Positions 25,388-37,012 are shown, counted from the first letter of the stretch. The stretch is DNA of 64,000 nucleotides from Nautilus pompilius (GCA_018389105.1 JACATO010000968.1:1576501-1640500), one strand, 5' to 3'. Made by a program: numbers and translations. The notes: generated from the sequence alone by a model not told the origin.

Positions 25388-25839
25388 CTGACGTCATCTC
25401 TGTACTGATGTCATCTCTCTGTGTAATGGCATCAGTTCTCTCTGTACTGACGTCATCTCTCTATCTATCTCTCTCTGTACTGACGTCATCTCTCATCTCT
25501 CTCTCTCTCTCCGCTCTCTCTCTCTCTCTCTCTCTGTACTGACGTCATCTCTGTACTGATGTCATCTCTCTGTGTAATGGCATCATTTCTCTCTGTACTG
25601 ACGTCATCTCTCTATCTATCTCTCTCTGTACTGACGTCATCTCTGTACTGATGTCTTGTAATGGCATCATTTCTCTCTGTACTGACGTCATCTCTGTACT
25701 GATGTCATCTCTCTGTGTAATGGCATCATTTCTCTCTGTACTGACGTCATCTCTGTGTAATGACATCATCTCTCTCTATCTCTCTCTGTACTGACGTCAT
25801 CTATGTGTAATGGCATCATCTCTCTCTGTACTGACGTCA

Positions 25840-25882
<43 letters not shown>
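25325..25882 (+). repeat. CT-rich array with TGACGTCAT and TGATGTCAT cores
   Basis: Units such as TCTCTGTACTGACGTCATCT alternate with TGTACTGATGTCATCTCTC and TGTGTAATGGCATCATTTCT. Roughly ten perfect TGACGTCA copies are present. TGATGTCA variants look like C-to-T decay of the central CpG, as expected if the CpG is methylated. Minus-strand open frames (25545-25769, 25766-26032) follow from the repeat. Confidence 0.9.
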
Positions 25883-25884
<2 letters not shown>

Positions 25885-26305
25885 AAAAGGTATTATTATT
25901 TGGGGTATAAACATGAAAACCTCGACTCCACAAAGACACAGGAATCAATCTCACTGTGCACGTTTTAAAGTAATGAACCTTTTCGACATCATCCGTCACC
26001 ATGAGATACCCGCCCGGTTCTGAATATCTCATCCATAGCCAGTTGCGCGTATTTTACGTAAACAGGCGATGCTCGGAATGGCTGCCCGGGTGTTCTCCGC
26101 TGGGGGGGGGGGTCGTTTAGCCGTCATCGATCGTACGGATTACTCTGCCGCTGAAAATCTCTGGATTTATCGGTTTAAGACACGGGCTTCGCGTAAATCT
26201 CTAGGTCGCGCGTAACGCGCTGGTTCTTGCTCCTCCGCGGCAGCAACAGCGGGGAACCATCCCGAGCAGAGCGGAGCCCGGTCGGACGGTCGCCACCGCG
26301 AGAAG
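25883..26305. other. Flank upstream of a candidate first exon
   Basis: GC and CpG content rise from about 26.03 kb toward the candidate start codon at 26306, including a G run at 26101-26111. This is compatible with a promoter or 5' UTR, but no TATA box or initiator is clear. Confidence 0.35.
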
Positions 26306-26506
26306 ATGGGAGATAAGAAACAGCTCTCGAACGAAAAGCCAATGAGTACAATCCAGTCGATCCTTAGAAAGACGGGGTCCATAACCCGAGGCCCCAAAGT
26401 GATCCCCTTAGCCACAGCCAGCGCCGCAGAGGAAAGCAGCAGAGATGAAGCCGTGCAGAGTCCCAGGGGACTTTTGTCTCTCCTGAACTTTGTGGAAAAT
26501 GCGACA
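26306..26506 (+). CDS. Candidate first coding exon A of an unidentified membrane-protein gene
   Basis: This is a 67-codon open exon starting in good context (AGAAGATGGGA) and ending exactly at ACA|GTAAGT, a near-perfect donor in phase 0. The peptide begins MGDKKQLSNEKPMSTIQSIL, is basic and serine-rich, lacks a signal peptide and ends in LLSLLNFVENAT. The phase matches the phase-0 acceptor at 45034 and two other candidate first exons at 37020 and 37906, so it may encode one of several alternative cytoplasmic N-termini. The protein is not recognised. It could instead belong to a different gene whose next exon I cannot see. Confirmation needs RNA evidence. Confidence 0.5.
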
Positions 26507-28140
26507 GTAAGTTTGAGTTTTTCTTCTAGCGCCCGAGCTGGGGGCGGAGTTGTTGGTTTAGAATAGATATTAACCCTTGCCCCACCCTAGTCTCGGGGAA
26601 AAGGGAAAGGTCTCCGCGGCAGTGCTTGATAGGATAGAAGGAGAAGACAAGACCGACTCTGGCGAGAGGTCGTCCTGACAGGGTGGGGGGTCTTACAGCA
26701 GACGTATCGAACTTTTAGTTTAATAAAAGAGCCCAGTCGAGCGGTGGTTGAGGTGCCCGGCTATCGATCCACGCTACCCACTGCTCCGGGCTTATTCCAC
26801 CTCCAATCATAAACAGTTTGTCCCCCGCTGAAGTCGGCTGTTTTCGTTCTGCTTTGGACACCGGACTCTCCCCGTATAAGGGAGCTATCTTCTACCCGCG
26901 TCTAGTACAAAACAACACGTGTACCGTGATTAGTGTGCGCGGTACACCCACTATCCTACAGTAAGCCGGTGCTTTAAATAAGCCCCTGATCACCGGAGGA
27001 TTTCCAGGAATTTTGTTGCGGTATCTACATATTCATAGGATTCTAAAGCTATTATTGCCTATCATTGGAATTGAACCCGCGTTTGAGATTCTGGTAAATC
27101 TTTTTATACTTCGCCGACAGGCTGTTTCTGAGTTATTAATTGCACAAGGGGTTGGTCGAGAGTCTAGAAGCACTAGAAAATCTAAAATGGAAACTGACCG
27201 TAGGGAGCGGAAGGAAGAGAAAGGTCATGATATGGAACCCAGGCGCTGAAAGATCGTGGATTTTCTGAGAAAGGTGAAGGTTACTAAAACGGAGAACCAG
27301 ACGAGGTGAGGATGTCCCCGAAAGTTCCCGAGCCTCGTTTCTGGGCGCAGTCGGGTCGGTTGCTGGCCGGTAGGGTTATAGGGAGAAATTAGGGATCGCA
27401 GTCGATTCCTGAAGGGTCCTGCCAGACACTCACATTTTGTGGCCGTGTAGTTGCAGTCCCATGAAGAGAATGTGGTGCTGTCGGACGAACAGTAGATCCG
27501 GGTGATCCGAACAGACGGATGAGCAAATCCAGGGAAGGCTACCGCTGGATCCTACAGGTGCGTGCGAGAGTTTGGACAGAGGCACCCTGAGGAGGCTCCG
27601 GCATCGTCTCGACCCCGAGGGACAAGAGGGGGTCACACAGAAAACTTACCTGGGGACACAGTCCGCAGATACGAGGATAGCTCAGAATAAAGATGGCCGC
27701 GGGAAGTACTAGGGCAGTGTGATATAAGGTCGTGATAACGACTGAGCTACAAGGAAATTAATTGTAAAAACCAATTTTTTTTTATTGAATTAACATCTCA
27801 AAAAGGCAAGATTATAAAACCCCACCTATTTACAGTACCGTATACAAGTATCCGTGGCTGTAATAATGTGATGCTGTCTTTAATACGATGATCGGCAGGA
27901 GGTAAAATAGAACTGTACCGCTTAAGTGGACTTTCCGACTGTTTGTCCACGTAGTTCGATCCGCTGTATATTAACTACATCATGTAGAATATTTTCTGAT
28001 TTGTTCGGATGGTCGGAATTAATTTTGTGTGTTTTTTTTTATATGCTGTTATTTTATTACATTTTAACCATGGAATCTCCTGAGGCCTTCAAAAAATCTC
28101 ACGATATCACGTGACCCACCGTCCGGGAGCCGTGCTACAA
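26507..28140. other. Putative intron or intergenic DNA
   Basis: If exon A is real, this is the start of its roughly 18.5-kb intron. A weak tRNA-like patch (GAGCGGTGGTTGAGG) occurs near 26738. A 78-codon plus frame at 27013-27249 and a 68-codon minus frame at 27430-27636 are unassigned. Confidence 0.35.
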
Positions 28141-28148
28141 AACAGAGC

Positions 28149-28253
28149 AAGATGGCGGATGGAGTCCACCCTAACCCGGTGTCGGGGCCGGTCGGGATAG
28201 CGGGAGGGGCCAGCGAAAGGGGATTCGGGGAAATAATCGCGTCGCTTCGCTGA
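28149..28253 (+). CDS. Short GC-rich open frame in promoter-like context
   Basis: A 34-codon frame (MADGVHPNPVSGPVGIAGG, then ASERGFGEIIASLR and a stop) starts within GCAAGATGGCGGATG. That context is both a strong Kozak match and a YY1-like motif often found at TATA-less animal promoters. The surrounding 150 bp is GC-rich. No donor lies within the frame, so it is not obviously a first exon. It may mark a transcription start or be chance. Confidence 0.2.
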   Translation, partial: KMADGVHPNPVSGPVGIAGGASERGFGEIIASLR

Positions 28254-28850
28254 TATCACCGGAAAATAGTGCGCCGGAGACGAATATTCCGGTAGCTATG
28301 GAAACGGGTATCTCTCGATAGGGTCAAAGAATGATTATAGTGGGGGGGGCACAAGGAAAACAAACGACAAGCAAGCAAATCTTCTCTGGATATGAGTTTG
28401 AGCAAAATCGCAGCCATTGCTGCTGCCGAGTGCATTGTATCCATTGATCTAAAGCAACTTGAGAAACTATTCGCTTGCTTCCATTTACTCCCCCGTCCCT
28501 CACTGATTTTGGTATCTCTACATACCCCCCCCCCGACACACACACGCACAGGTTTGACGTCTCGCCCTAGTCGATGTATAAATAATAGGATCACGGACAG
28601 ACAAGGAGAGAGAGAGGGGCTGTAATTCTCCTGACCGCCCCCTCCAGAAAATATTAGTTTGAAAACACAAAAAAGAAGAAAGAGAAAATTGTAGTTGCTT
28701 CATTAAACAGTCAAAGAGACTCGGCGGATGGCTTCAGATTTTAAAGGGTTAAAACCTGAAACAAAAATTTAGGTCGCAAACTGGCCATTTCTCGCGATAC
28801 CTCCTCTCCCACCTGTTAGAGCTATCTGCATCGTTAAGAAAATGAATATG
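28254..28850. other. Non-coding stretch, nothing recognised
   Basis: Contains a short C/CA run near 28527-28550. The minus frame at 28256-28594 lacks any recognised motif. Confidence 0.4.
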
Positions 28851-28851
28851 A

Positions 28852-29533
28852 CCGACTGACCGCAGAGATTCCAGGCCCGAACGGTGCCATATGACTGACT
28901 GGCCGCAGAGATTCCAGGCCCGAACGGTGCCGTATGACTGACTGGCCGCAGAGATTCCAGGCCCGAACGTATGACTGACTGGCCGGCAGAGGCTCCAGGC
29001 CCGAACCGTGTCGTATGATCGACTGGCCGGCAGAGGCTCCAGGCCCGAACGGTGCCTTATGACCGACTGGCCGCAATGACTCCAGGCCCGAACGGTGCCG
29101 TATGACCGACTGGCCCGCAGAAATTCCAGACCCGAACGGTGCCGTATGACCGACTGGCCGCAGAGATTCCAGGCCCGAACCGTGCCGTACGACCGACTGG
29201 CCGGCAGAGGCTCCAGGCCCGAACGGTGCCTTATGACCGACTGGCCGGCAGAGGCTCCAGCCAGGCCCGAACGGTGCCGTATGACCGACTGGCCGCAGAG
29301 GCTCCAGGCCCGAACGCTGCCATATGACCGACTGGCCGCAGAGGCTCCAGGCCCGAACGGTGCCATATGACCGACTGGCCGCAGAGATTCCAGACCCGAA
29401 CGGTGCCGTATGACCGACTGGCCGGCAGAGGCTCCAGGCCCGAACGGTGCCATATGACCGACTGGCCGCAGAGATTCCAGACCCGAACGGTGCCATATGA
29501 CCGACTGGCCCGCAGAGGCTCCAGGCCCGAACG
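28852..29533 (-). repeat. 43-44-bp satellite-like array (about 15 units)
   Basis: The repeating word GACCGACTGGCCGCAGAGAT is followed by TCCAGGCCCGAACGGTGCCG and TAT. Spacing between GACTGGCC words is mostly 43-44 bp, with one 37-bp unit lacking GGTGCC. Two subtypes alternate (CCGCAGAGATT and CCGGCAGAGGCT). Because 43 is not a multiple of three, three successive units rotate through the three frames. Open frames of 234 and 246 codons on the minus strand appear as mere consequences of a stop-free unit. No sign of a real protein. Confidence 0.92.
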
Positions 29534-30370
29534 TTAGTTACCAAACAAATACAACGTGATGCAGGCCAATACAAAGACAGACTGGAAAGTTACCGACGTT
29601 TCGCCCATTTTAAAGAACGGTAGCAAAAGATAATCGGGCAGTTGCTGTTACTGACCAATAAGCTAAAGTATTAAAGAAATTTACTGGTTTCACGCAACAG
29701 GAATCCGAACGGGGAGATAGATGTTTGCTATGTTATAGATCTGGAACTGATGAATGATTTGACTTTTGATGTCCACCAGATGGCGTTAATGTCATTTACC
29801 TAAACTGTATTTAGACATTCGACTATCTTAGACCGACGTTTAATTTTTAAACATTTAGTGCACAGATTGCATCAGTGGAGTTGCTTGGGATCCAGTTTTT
29901 TCCCCATTTATTATAATGATATTGATAATGGATTGGTGAATAAACTGAACAGGTGATGTCAAGTTTCGTGGTTAGTCTAATATTAACATTGGCGTTAGTT
30001 AGTTCCAAAATGATTTAAAGATAAAGTCATAGGGGGGGCCACCAAGTGGCAACAAAAGGGCTTTAGCATCTCTGAAAATGTTCGTATGGGCCGCAGTAAA
30101 CATTGGACCGACTACTGAGGAGAGAGATTGTCACGTGACTATTCGATGTAACTTGAAATGGGATAAGCGAAGTTCTCAGGCATGTAGGGCGAATAGGGTG
30201 CAGCCGTTCGCACGAGGGAAGGGGTACGTTTCCTAACTTGGAGTTTTAGGTAGACCACGTTTAGAGTATGCCGTGCAGGCTCGGTGCCCCTCCCTTGTCA
30301 GGGATATTGGCAGTTAGGCGACGGCTCTTCGGGGAGTTAAAGGTTCGTGGCTGTTCTGAACGTTTAGCAG
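29534..30370. other. Non-coding stretch, nothing recognised
   Basis: No gene or repeat family identified. A G run sits at 30031-30037. Confidence 0.4.
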
Positions 30371-30374
30371 ACAA

Positions 30375-30660
30375 ACTTCCTTCTCTCGTAGACCGTATGG
30401 GTTATAATAGGGACCTTAGAATTTTAAAAAGATAATGAAATAATAGACAAGACGCATTTTAGTGTCTCCCTTAAGTTAAGGAACGTTGGAGCATAGTTAA
30501 CAACGTTTTAAAAATTGGTAATTTTAAATTTAGTAATAGAGTATTGAATGTGTGGAACGGTCAGCCTGAAGCTGTACACTTTACAACAATATAAATGTTT
30601 AAAAAGCGTCGGGTAGAGACTGCGACAGGACTGAGGAATGATCGGAGATTTCTTGTTATC
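30375..30660 (+). mobile_element. Decayed 3' end of a non-LTR retrotransposon (LINE)
   Basis: One plus-strand frame at about 30517-30590 reads NFKFSNRVLNVWNGQPEAVH, then a stop and FKKRR. The pattern FxxRVxNxWNxLPxxVV...FKxxL is the characteristic C-terminus of CR1/L2/Jockey-type reverse transcriptases. The preceding bases (30390-30440) read in one frame RMGYNRDLRILKR, close to the RRLRGDLIxxYKIL block just upstream in such elements. Several stops show it is dead. Only the tail is present, consistent with 5' truncation at insertion. Confidence 0.65.
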
Positions 30661-30912
30661 CGGCGCATAACGGTACTGAGCATCTGTAGATTGAGGCCAG
30701 GAAACGATGGGGTTTTAAAGCAGTCTTTTCGATTCTTTTTCTAGCGAGATGTCTATTGAGCTTTGAGGCGTGCTTCAGATCATTATTAGTATGAATCCAT
30801 CACTTAACGAGCGATGCCCTGGCTGGTATCGCTTGTCGTTCTTGTGACATATCACTTTATGTGAGAATCCTATCAGCTTTTATCAATTTACCAATCGAAT
30901 TTCCTTATTTAC
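30661..30912. other. Non-coding spacer
   Basis: Nothing recognised between the LINE tail and the mariner element. Confidence 0.4.
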
Positions 30913-30914
30913 TA

Positions 30915-31830
30915 TGAGGTTGTTACAAACGTTTTGTCGGTATTTTACTGCAACAATAAGACTTCATATCGTCGCTGAACGAGAAGTTCATTGATCAAAG
31001 TAAGCTACATCACAATCGATACACTTCTGCCAACGAGACCTGCATTTCTGGAGTCGATAAACTGTTGGAAGGCAATTTCAGTTGCTGCTTGGTTGGAGAC
31101 GGATTTCATACGGAGGAAGCTGTCGAGGTGTTTGAAAAGGTGGTAGTCTGTGGGAGAACGGTCTGGTGATGAATAGGCTGGGTGAGGGGGAACTTCGTAC
31201 ACCAACGTATTCAGTTTCTGAAGAGTCACTTTTGCAACACGAGGATGGGCGTTGTCATGGAGCAGAATGCCAGCTGTCGTTGGGAGAGCTTATGATGAAC
31301 AACGTCTGATTCACCACAGTACCTTTTAGCTGTGATGAATTTTGTTTCTTATCACAGGCGAAGAGGAGATCTCCAACCGACGATTTTGTTGTTGTTCATT
31401 CCACTCGTGAGGCACCCACCTGTCAAGATTTTTCACCTGGCCGATTGCGTCAAGATGCCGGGAAACAGTTGCAGTGCTTACGTCGAGCTCTCCAGCAATT
31501 TCCCGCACCTTTTTTCCTGGATCGGCTTCAACTGAGGCTTTCAGACGGTCGTCATCACAGCTGGAAGGACGTCCTCTGCATTCCTTATCTTCGAGGCTCA
31601 CATCTCCTGATCGAAACTCTGCAAACCATCGTTGTACTGTGCGCTCAATCGCTGTGTGGTCTGGCTTGAACTCGTGAAGCAAAACGGGACTAAAAACCTT
31701 TTCTATCCCTGAAACAAATATCCATTTTATAATTTTTAAAAAGGTAGGTTCTGCACAATGTATGCCAAAGCACACGCTACAAAACGGTATATACCTTAGA
31801 CCTCCACAAGCAGGCAGGAAATGAACCTCA
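30915..31830 (-). mobile_element. Internally deleted mariner element
   Basis: A mariner-family transposase remnant on the minus strand. The N-terminal part (31775-31326) contains the helix-turn-helix half, with VQRWFAEFRSGDVSLEDKE, GRPSSCDDDRLKASVEADP, VSTATVSRHLDAIGQVKNLD and WVPHEWNEQQQNRRLE. The C-terminal part (31270-30990) contains LLHDNAHPRVAKVTLQKLN and SPTDYHLFKHLDSFLRMKS, followed after a frameshift by WQKCIDCDVAYFDQ. The CDEKW block with the first catalytic aspartate is missing, while the second and third aspartates remain. The element is about 916 bp against about 1.3 kb for an intact mariner. Possible ends are TA|TGAGGTT at 30913 and AACCTCA|TA at 31832. Terminal match beyond seven bases is weak. 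It is non-autonomous and dead. Confidence 0.85.
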
Positions 31831-31832
31831 TA

Positions 31833-33590
31833 TTAACGTAATATAAAAAACGACAGAACTTCTGTAACCACCTGATATCATATTGTTGTCACATAGCAAA
31901 ATTCTTCAAACCTCCTCCTACCTAACCACATGCACTGTAGCACTGTTCTCAGGTGTAGGTATGGCGTTAGTTTAGCTCAGTAGAGTCGCTTTATCCTGTT
32001 TCTTTTTAAGCTGATACTCAACCTCTTTCTATCAGTCTTTAGGTAGTATAAGTTGAGATCCTGACTGTTGCGGCTAATCGGCCACCTGTCAAGGAATGGT
32101 TTACTCCAGACTTTCGAATCAACGATGCATCTTCCCACTTCTTTGGTTCTTCTCTTCCTCAGCCATCTAAGTTTATGGCCGAGTCAGCTGACTTTCTTCT
32201 ATAAATGGTTGCACGCCCACCACCTCTCTGATTGAAACTCTCGGGGCCGTGATAGATGGACTCGTTTAGAAATTGCAGTGAGCCAACAGTAACCCAGGTA
32301 GTAAGAAATAATGTCGGATGAACACACCGACATCGTGCTTTCGATGTGAACTAATCTTGATATGCACAGGTGCAAAAAGCATGAAGTGATTCCAACACTC
32401 AATGGGTTGCAATTATGATGAATATTTCACCAGGATATTGATATTTTCTCTCTTTCTAGACAATGCATTTCGTTAATATTAAAGAGTTTGAAAAGCATCA
32501 GCGTTTTTTGTATGGAAAACTTTGAAGGCTATTGCGAACACACTTTTATTGCTTGTTATTCTTCGTGTGATCACGTGATCGCTGCCTTTACCTGTACGGA
32601 ATCGAAGAATGATAGTTCTGTCTTTCCTGCCCAGTTCGATTGTGGCTGCCAGAAAAGACCAAATACCCACAGAGTGAGAAAGGATGTAAAAGAAACTGTT
32701 TTGGTCATATTTTAAATGTAGGTATGAGATAGTGAAAAACGTTTATTAAAAGCTTGCTAGAGTTCTGTAGGGTTTAAGTGTATATAGACCGGAAGTCATC
32801 AGACCCAAAAGGCTTTATTTCCTGGAGCGCATGCGTCGACACGGTGTGCTACCCGACATCAGACCGGGGGGGGGGCTCAGTGATTTTTCAACGTAACATA
32901 AGAAAAACCATAATAGAAAGCCATTGTTTCCTGTCGCTCTGCCATCCTGATAGAAACACGGACAATACACGCTGGCGACAGGGGCCAGAACTCGGACTGT
33001 TACCACAGCAGGTCTGACGCAATCGAGCCGATGCCAATGGGGCCTGCAACTAAAAGACTCGGACCACGACGCCTGTGGTAGCACGCCACAAGGACTGGAC
33101 AGTGGCACACTAGCCAGCTCGGCTTTAGGCCAAATCGGTGCAGGGGGCTATAGGCCCAATGAGGGATTTACGAAGGCGAGCCGCTTTGCATAAAATATGG
33201 GGGTTGTTACATTGACGGACCCACAATGCTGCCGGGATTGCCTGACATACACGTGAGTTCATAACAATGGCCGCCGAGCCCATGTTGTTGCCATGCCGTG
33301 ACCACTGGCTGCGTCTGAAATCGATATTTTTAAAGCTGAGGCTCGATAAAAAAGAATTTCCAGCAATGGCTGCTAATGATGGCAGTGTCAGCCAGCTAAG
33401 AAACGTCATTGATACAGGCTTCCTTACTCTGGGTGCCTACGCCATTTTTCTTTACACAAAACTCCATTAATAACGTGTGGTATAATCGCCACAGTACAGT
33501 CACGTGTTGCTATAGTGCACTGTGATTGGTTGTCAGGCAAACAGTGAGAAAGTGTCATACCTGCTGAGGAGCTATGCAGTGATATCACGT
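31833..33590. other. Non-coding stretch, nothing firm
   Basis: Unassigned short frames on both strands (for example plus 32488-32715, minus 32815-33108, minus 33125-33409). No domain or splice structure recognised. Around 33050-33150 the sequence may be part of the flank of the Tc1 element that follows. Confidence 0.35.
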
Positions 33591-33599
33591 GGTCTGAAG

Positions 33600-34580
33600 A
33601 ATACAATGGCTCCAAGGAAGACAGTATCCCACGAAAAACGTATAGAAGCCAAAGTCTCAGCTAGCGCAGGCCGACTTCATGTTTCAGAGGAAGAGCCGTA
33701 TGCAAGACTCTGAGGAAGATACTGGAACTGGTGATAACAGGTGTGTTTGAGGATGTGAGCCCAGACTCTCCAAAGGTGATGTTTTGTACCTCAGGTGGGT
33801 TATGTGTAATAAACTACGAGCCAGTAGAGATCTCCCGGATGATCTCGCTGCGAGTACGGATGAGTGTGAACTGTTCTCCAAGAGCAGCGAGATCAATACA
33901 CGGTTATCACGAACTGATCTCAGTGGATGTGTAGCCGCCCGAAAACCTTTGCTGAGGAGAGGAAACCAAACATTGGAGGCTGAGATGATGGGCAGCAGAA
34001 ATAAACCAGTGGGATGACCGAACCTGGAAGATGGGGAATTTCACTGACGAGTCCAAGTTTGAACTGTTAATCAACAGCAATTTTTTTTAACGCGGTCCAA
34101 GGAGCAGAATAGCAGTCACTACAGAACAGCTACAGTGAAGCATGGATCAACACAAGTGTAGAGTTTCAGATCAGCGAGGAGTGTCGTAGAGTTGCACAAA
34201 GTTGAAGGTATACTGACTGCTGGCAGGTACAGGCAAGCTCTCATATCCATTATTCTGCCGAATTCATCTTGTTCGGCGGGGACTCATCTTACAACATGAT
34301 GATGACTCCTAAACATAGAACCATTGTAGTGGAAGACTATCTGGAACGTAGAGGCTGATGGAACACTCACAAAGATGACTTGGCCTGCACAACCTCCTGA
34401 TATGAACATCGTTGAGGATATATGGGGTTATATGGCTACTGAGAAAGTCAGACGGCAACCAAACACCTTGGATAAATTGTGGGGAGTGCTACACGATAGT
34501 TGGAACATTGTACAGCCATACAATGATAATGTGTATGGGAGCATGAAAACAAGGTGTCGTCACACTCTGTATAAAGGAAA
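33600..34580 (+). mobile_element. Decayed Tc1-like transposon
   Basis: Plus-strand remnants appear in the order expected for a Tc1 transposase. GNFTDESKFEL (about 34033-34065) holds the first catalytic Asp. TVKHGSTQV (34133-34160) corresponds to the TVKHGGGSVMVWG block. NxPKHRTIVVEDYLERRG (34310-34360) follows, then WPAQPPDMNIVEDIWGYM (34380-34433), the final-Glu block. Frameshifts and stops separate them. Only the last part is still open (34375-34683). Terminal inverted repeats were not identified, so the ends are approximate. Confidence 0.75.
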
Positions 34581-36985
34581 TATACCACTTGTGCATGTAT
34601 TGTGTACGTTTTTTAGTTGCAATTACTCACCATTCGTGCATATCTCTGTGTTCTTGTATTTATTTCCAATACTGCACCTGTAAAAATCGGCAACACAAAA
34701 AATAGCTCAATGAGAAGGAGATACAAAAACAGAGAAATGAAGTGAATCTTGATGTAGTTGGTTATCGCTGTCACTTTTCCTTCTCGCGAAAACCTCGGCA
34801 GCTCGCTGGCTTTATGTAAAAACCGAAATGTGTGGCCAATCAGACTGCTTAGAGAAGGTGATGTGAACAGATCGTTACGCCGATAGTAATAGGAAAGGAA
34901 AACACATCGGAGTATTTCAAGCAAGGAAAAAAATAATCATTTCCTCCTTAATGACCGCCAAAGAACAAATGTATTAATATTTAATATTAATGCCACATGA
35001 AGAAGGTTCTTCTGTTATTTTATGCAGCCATTAAAGATGAAGTAAAAACAAGTTTCCGTCTGGTGCCTTAATATCTGTTACGGTGCGCGAGTCTGAGCGA
35101 GCGAGATCTCAAAACGAGGCGGGCCAGTCCGGAGGCTTGACAGGTGACCGGTGATGCTCCGGGAGCTACTCCCGTGAAAATTCGTGTTGATCTGTTGTCG
35201 GAAGCTGCAGCGCCTGGTGGATGATGATGACGATGGTGGACATTCTGAACATCTACTGTATTGTATCATGTTTGGCAAGAATTCAAATGTAGCAATATGT
35301 TTGTTTACTGGGCTATAGAAAAGTGTATACACACATACATACAAAACCTACAAACCTTGCATTTGTGATAAAGATAATTTCAGTTCCTTAAATTAAAACT
35401 ATTACATTATGTTGACTTTTATTAGTAATATTGATAGAGATATACGGATGGATGCTCGGAAGGGCTGGCAACAAATCCCATCTAAAAGCCTTCGGCTAAA
35501 ACTGAGCAGTTTTCTCATGTACCAGAGCTAGCCAAGGTTGTTCGCTTGATGGTGATGGTTCCTCTGAGGTGATACCATCTTTAGGGTGTTAGGTTGTAGT
35601 TCTGGAGCAGTTCTCTGCAACCGTTCTTCCAGGTCATTGCTGACTAACTAAGCCAGTTGCGCCAACAATCCTTGAAATGGATCTATTCTTGTGTATTTCC
35701 AGATGGTTTTTAGTTTGGTGGCTAGCAGGCCATAGTTTCCTCTCTTTTCTGCCGTCTTCTTGACGACGTCAGCTATCTGCATTTTCTTGTGCTAACGATA
35801 AAAAATGCTTGGCCTTTTGTAATGAATGCACTGCTCTGTGGGTAGGTATCGGGTGGTGAGGATGTCTTCCGCCCTGTGCAGTCCACACCAGTCGGAATTT
35901 CTAGTGACAATGTTAGGACCATCATGCGGATATCTGCTCTTTTCCCAGGGATTTTGCGCCATATTAGAAGACGGTCAGCGGCCTCTGAGTGTTCATCGAA
36001 GATTCTGCATTTGGAATCGCCGTTCTTCTTCCAAGTATAGTTTCCGTATATCGAGTGGAGACTGCTCGATCATGTACAGCCTACACTCATCGCTTTAAGT
36101 TACCTGCAGACAACCAGCCACCTGCTGCTCATTTCCTTGTCAGTGTCTGGACTCTTGTTTCCAACTATCACGCGATTTGCTCATCGTCCGTTCTTGAAGG
36201 TCTGACTCACCTGGACAAGGTATAGTGTTTGAGTGGCTCTTTTTTGTCTTGGCGTCACCATTTTCCCACACTAGCCATGCACCTTGCTGATCTTCTTCTC
36301 GGATCTATTTCTCAAACAGCCTTCCACCCCCTTCTTTGTGTTTGTAGTACAGCCACATACGTCGACGGGTACAGCGAAGCTGCTGATGGCGGTGATCTTG
36401 TTCTCCTCCTAGAATTCTCTTTTGAAGACATGTTCTTGAACCTTCGCTAGTATATTTTACAGAAAATCTGTTTATTTTGTAACTTCCGCTCTCGCCTATT
36501 ACCTAGATACAAATATATGCTGCCTGATCCTATCTCCCGCATAGTGTCACCCCGACTCTCGTCTCGTTACCACGATTTAAATTCGGGGTGTTTGCCAGAT
36601 CTAGACTTAATTGAGACATTAAACTTTTCTGGCCTAATTTGTTGAGGATATGGGCGGCCCCGTGGGCCGGTTTGGTTCCAATTTTTCCTTCGCCGCGACA
36701 GTGGTCGAATAAGCAGATGTCGCCATTTTATCTTTAACCGTTGCCAAGGTGCATTTCATTATCAAAAAAGTGTATTTACTCCTTTTTTTTAAAAAATAAA
36801 AGTTAAATTAACTAGTCTACCTAGTTACCAATCGTAACACTGAAAATGCAGGTAAATTCAATTAAACAAGCGAACTGTGCTGGCAGGTAAATTTCGGCGG
36901 ATGCGCGTTGTGAGTCTCTCACGGGGCGGATCAATGACGCGTTACTAAAGTTGACTGCACTAGTTGATTTGTACGGTTTCATCGT
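34581..36985. other. Stretch with possible decayed element on minus strand
   Basis: From about 36095 to 35700 the minus strand has protein-like runs in shifting frames, such as YMIEQSPLDIRKLYLEEERR, then SRYPHDGPNIVTRNSDWCGL, HRAEDILTTRYLPTEQC and EKRGNYGLLATKLKTIWKYT. I do not recognise a family; a retroelement is possible. The rest shows only unassigned short frames. Confidence 0.3.
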
Positions 36986-36991
36986 GGCTTG

Positions 36992-37012
36992 ATGAACGGC
37001 GCTGAACGATAG
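36992..37012 (+). promoter_or_regulatory. Short upstream ORF before candidate exon B
   Basis: A six-codon ORF (MNGAER, stop) ends seven bases before the ATG at 37020. If exon B is transcribed from upstream, this uORF would lie in its 5' leader and could lower or condition translation of the main frame. This assumes the transcript starts upstream of 36992, which the sequence does not prove. Confidence 0.3.

Noticed and set aside
28749-29574. 234- and 246-codon minus-strand frames
   Set aside because: They run through a 43-44-bp tandem array whose unit lacks stops. Two overlapping frames of the same strand cannot both be real, and no domain is seen.
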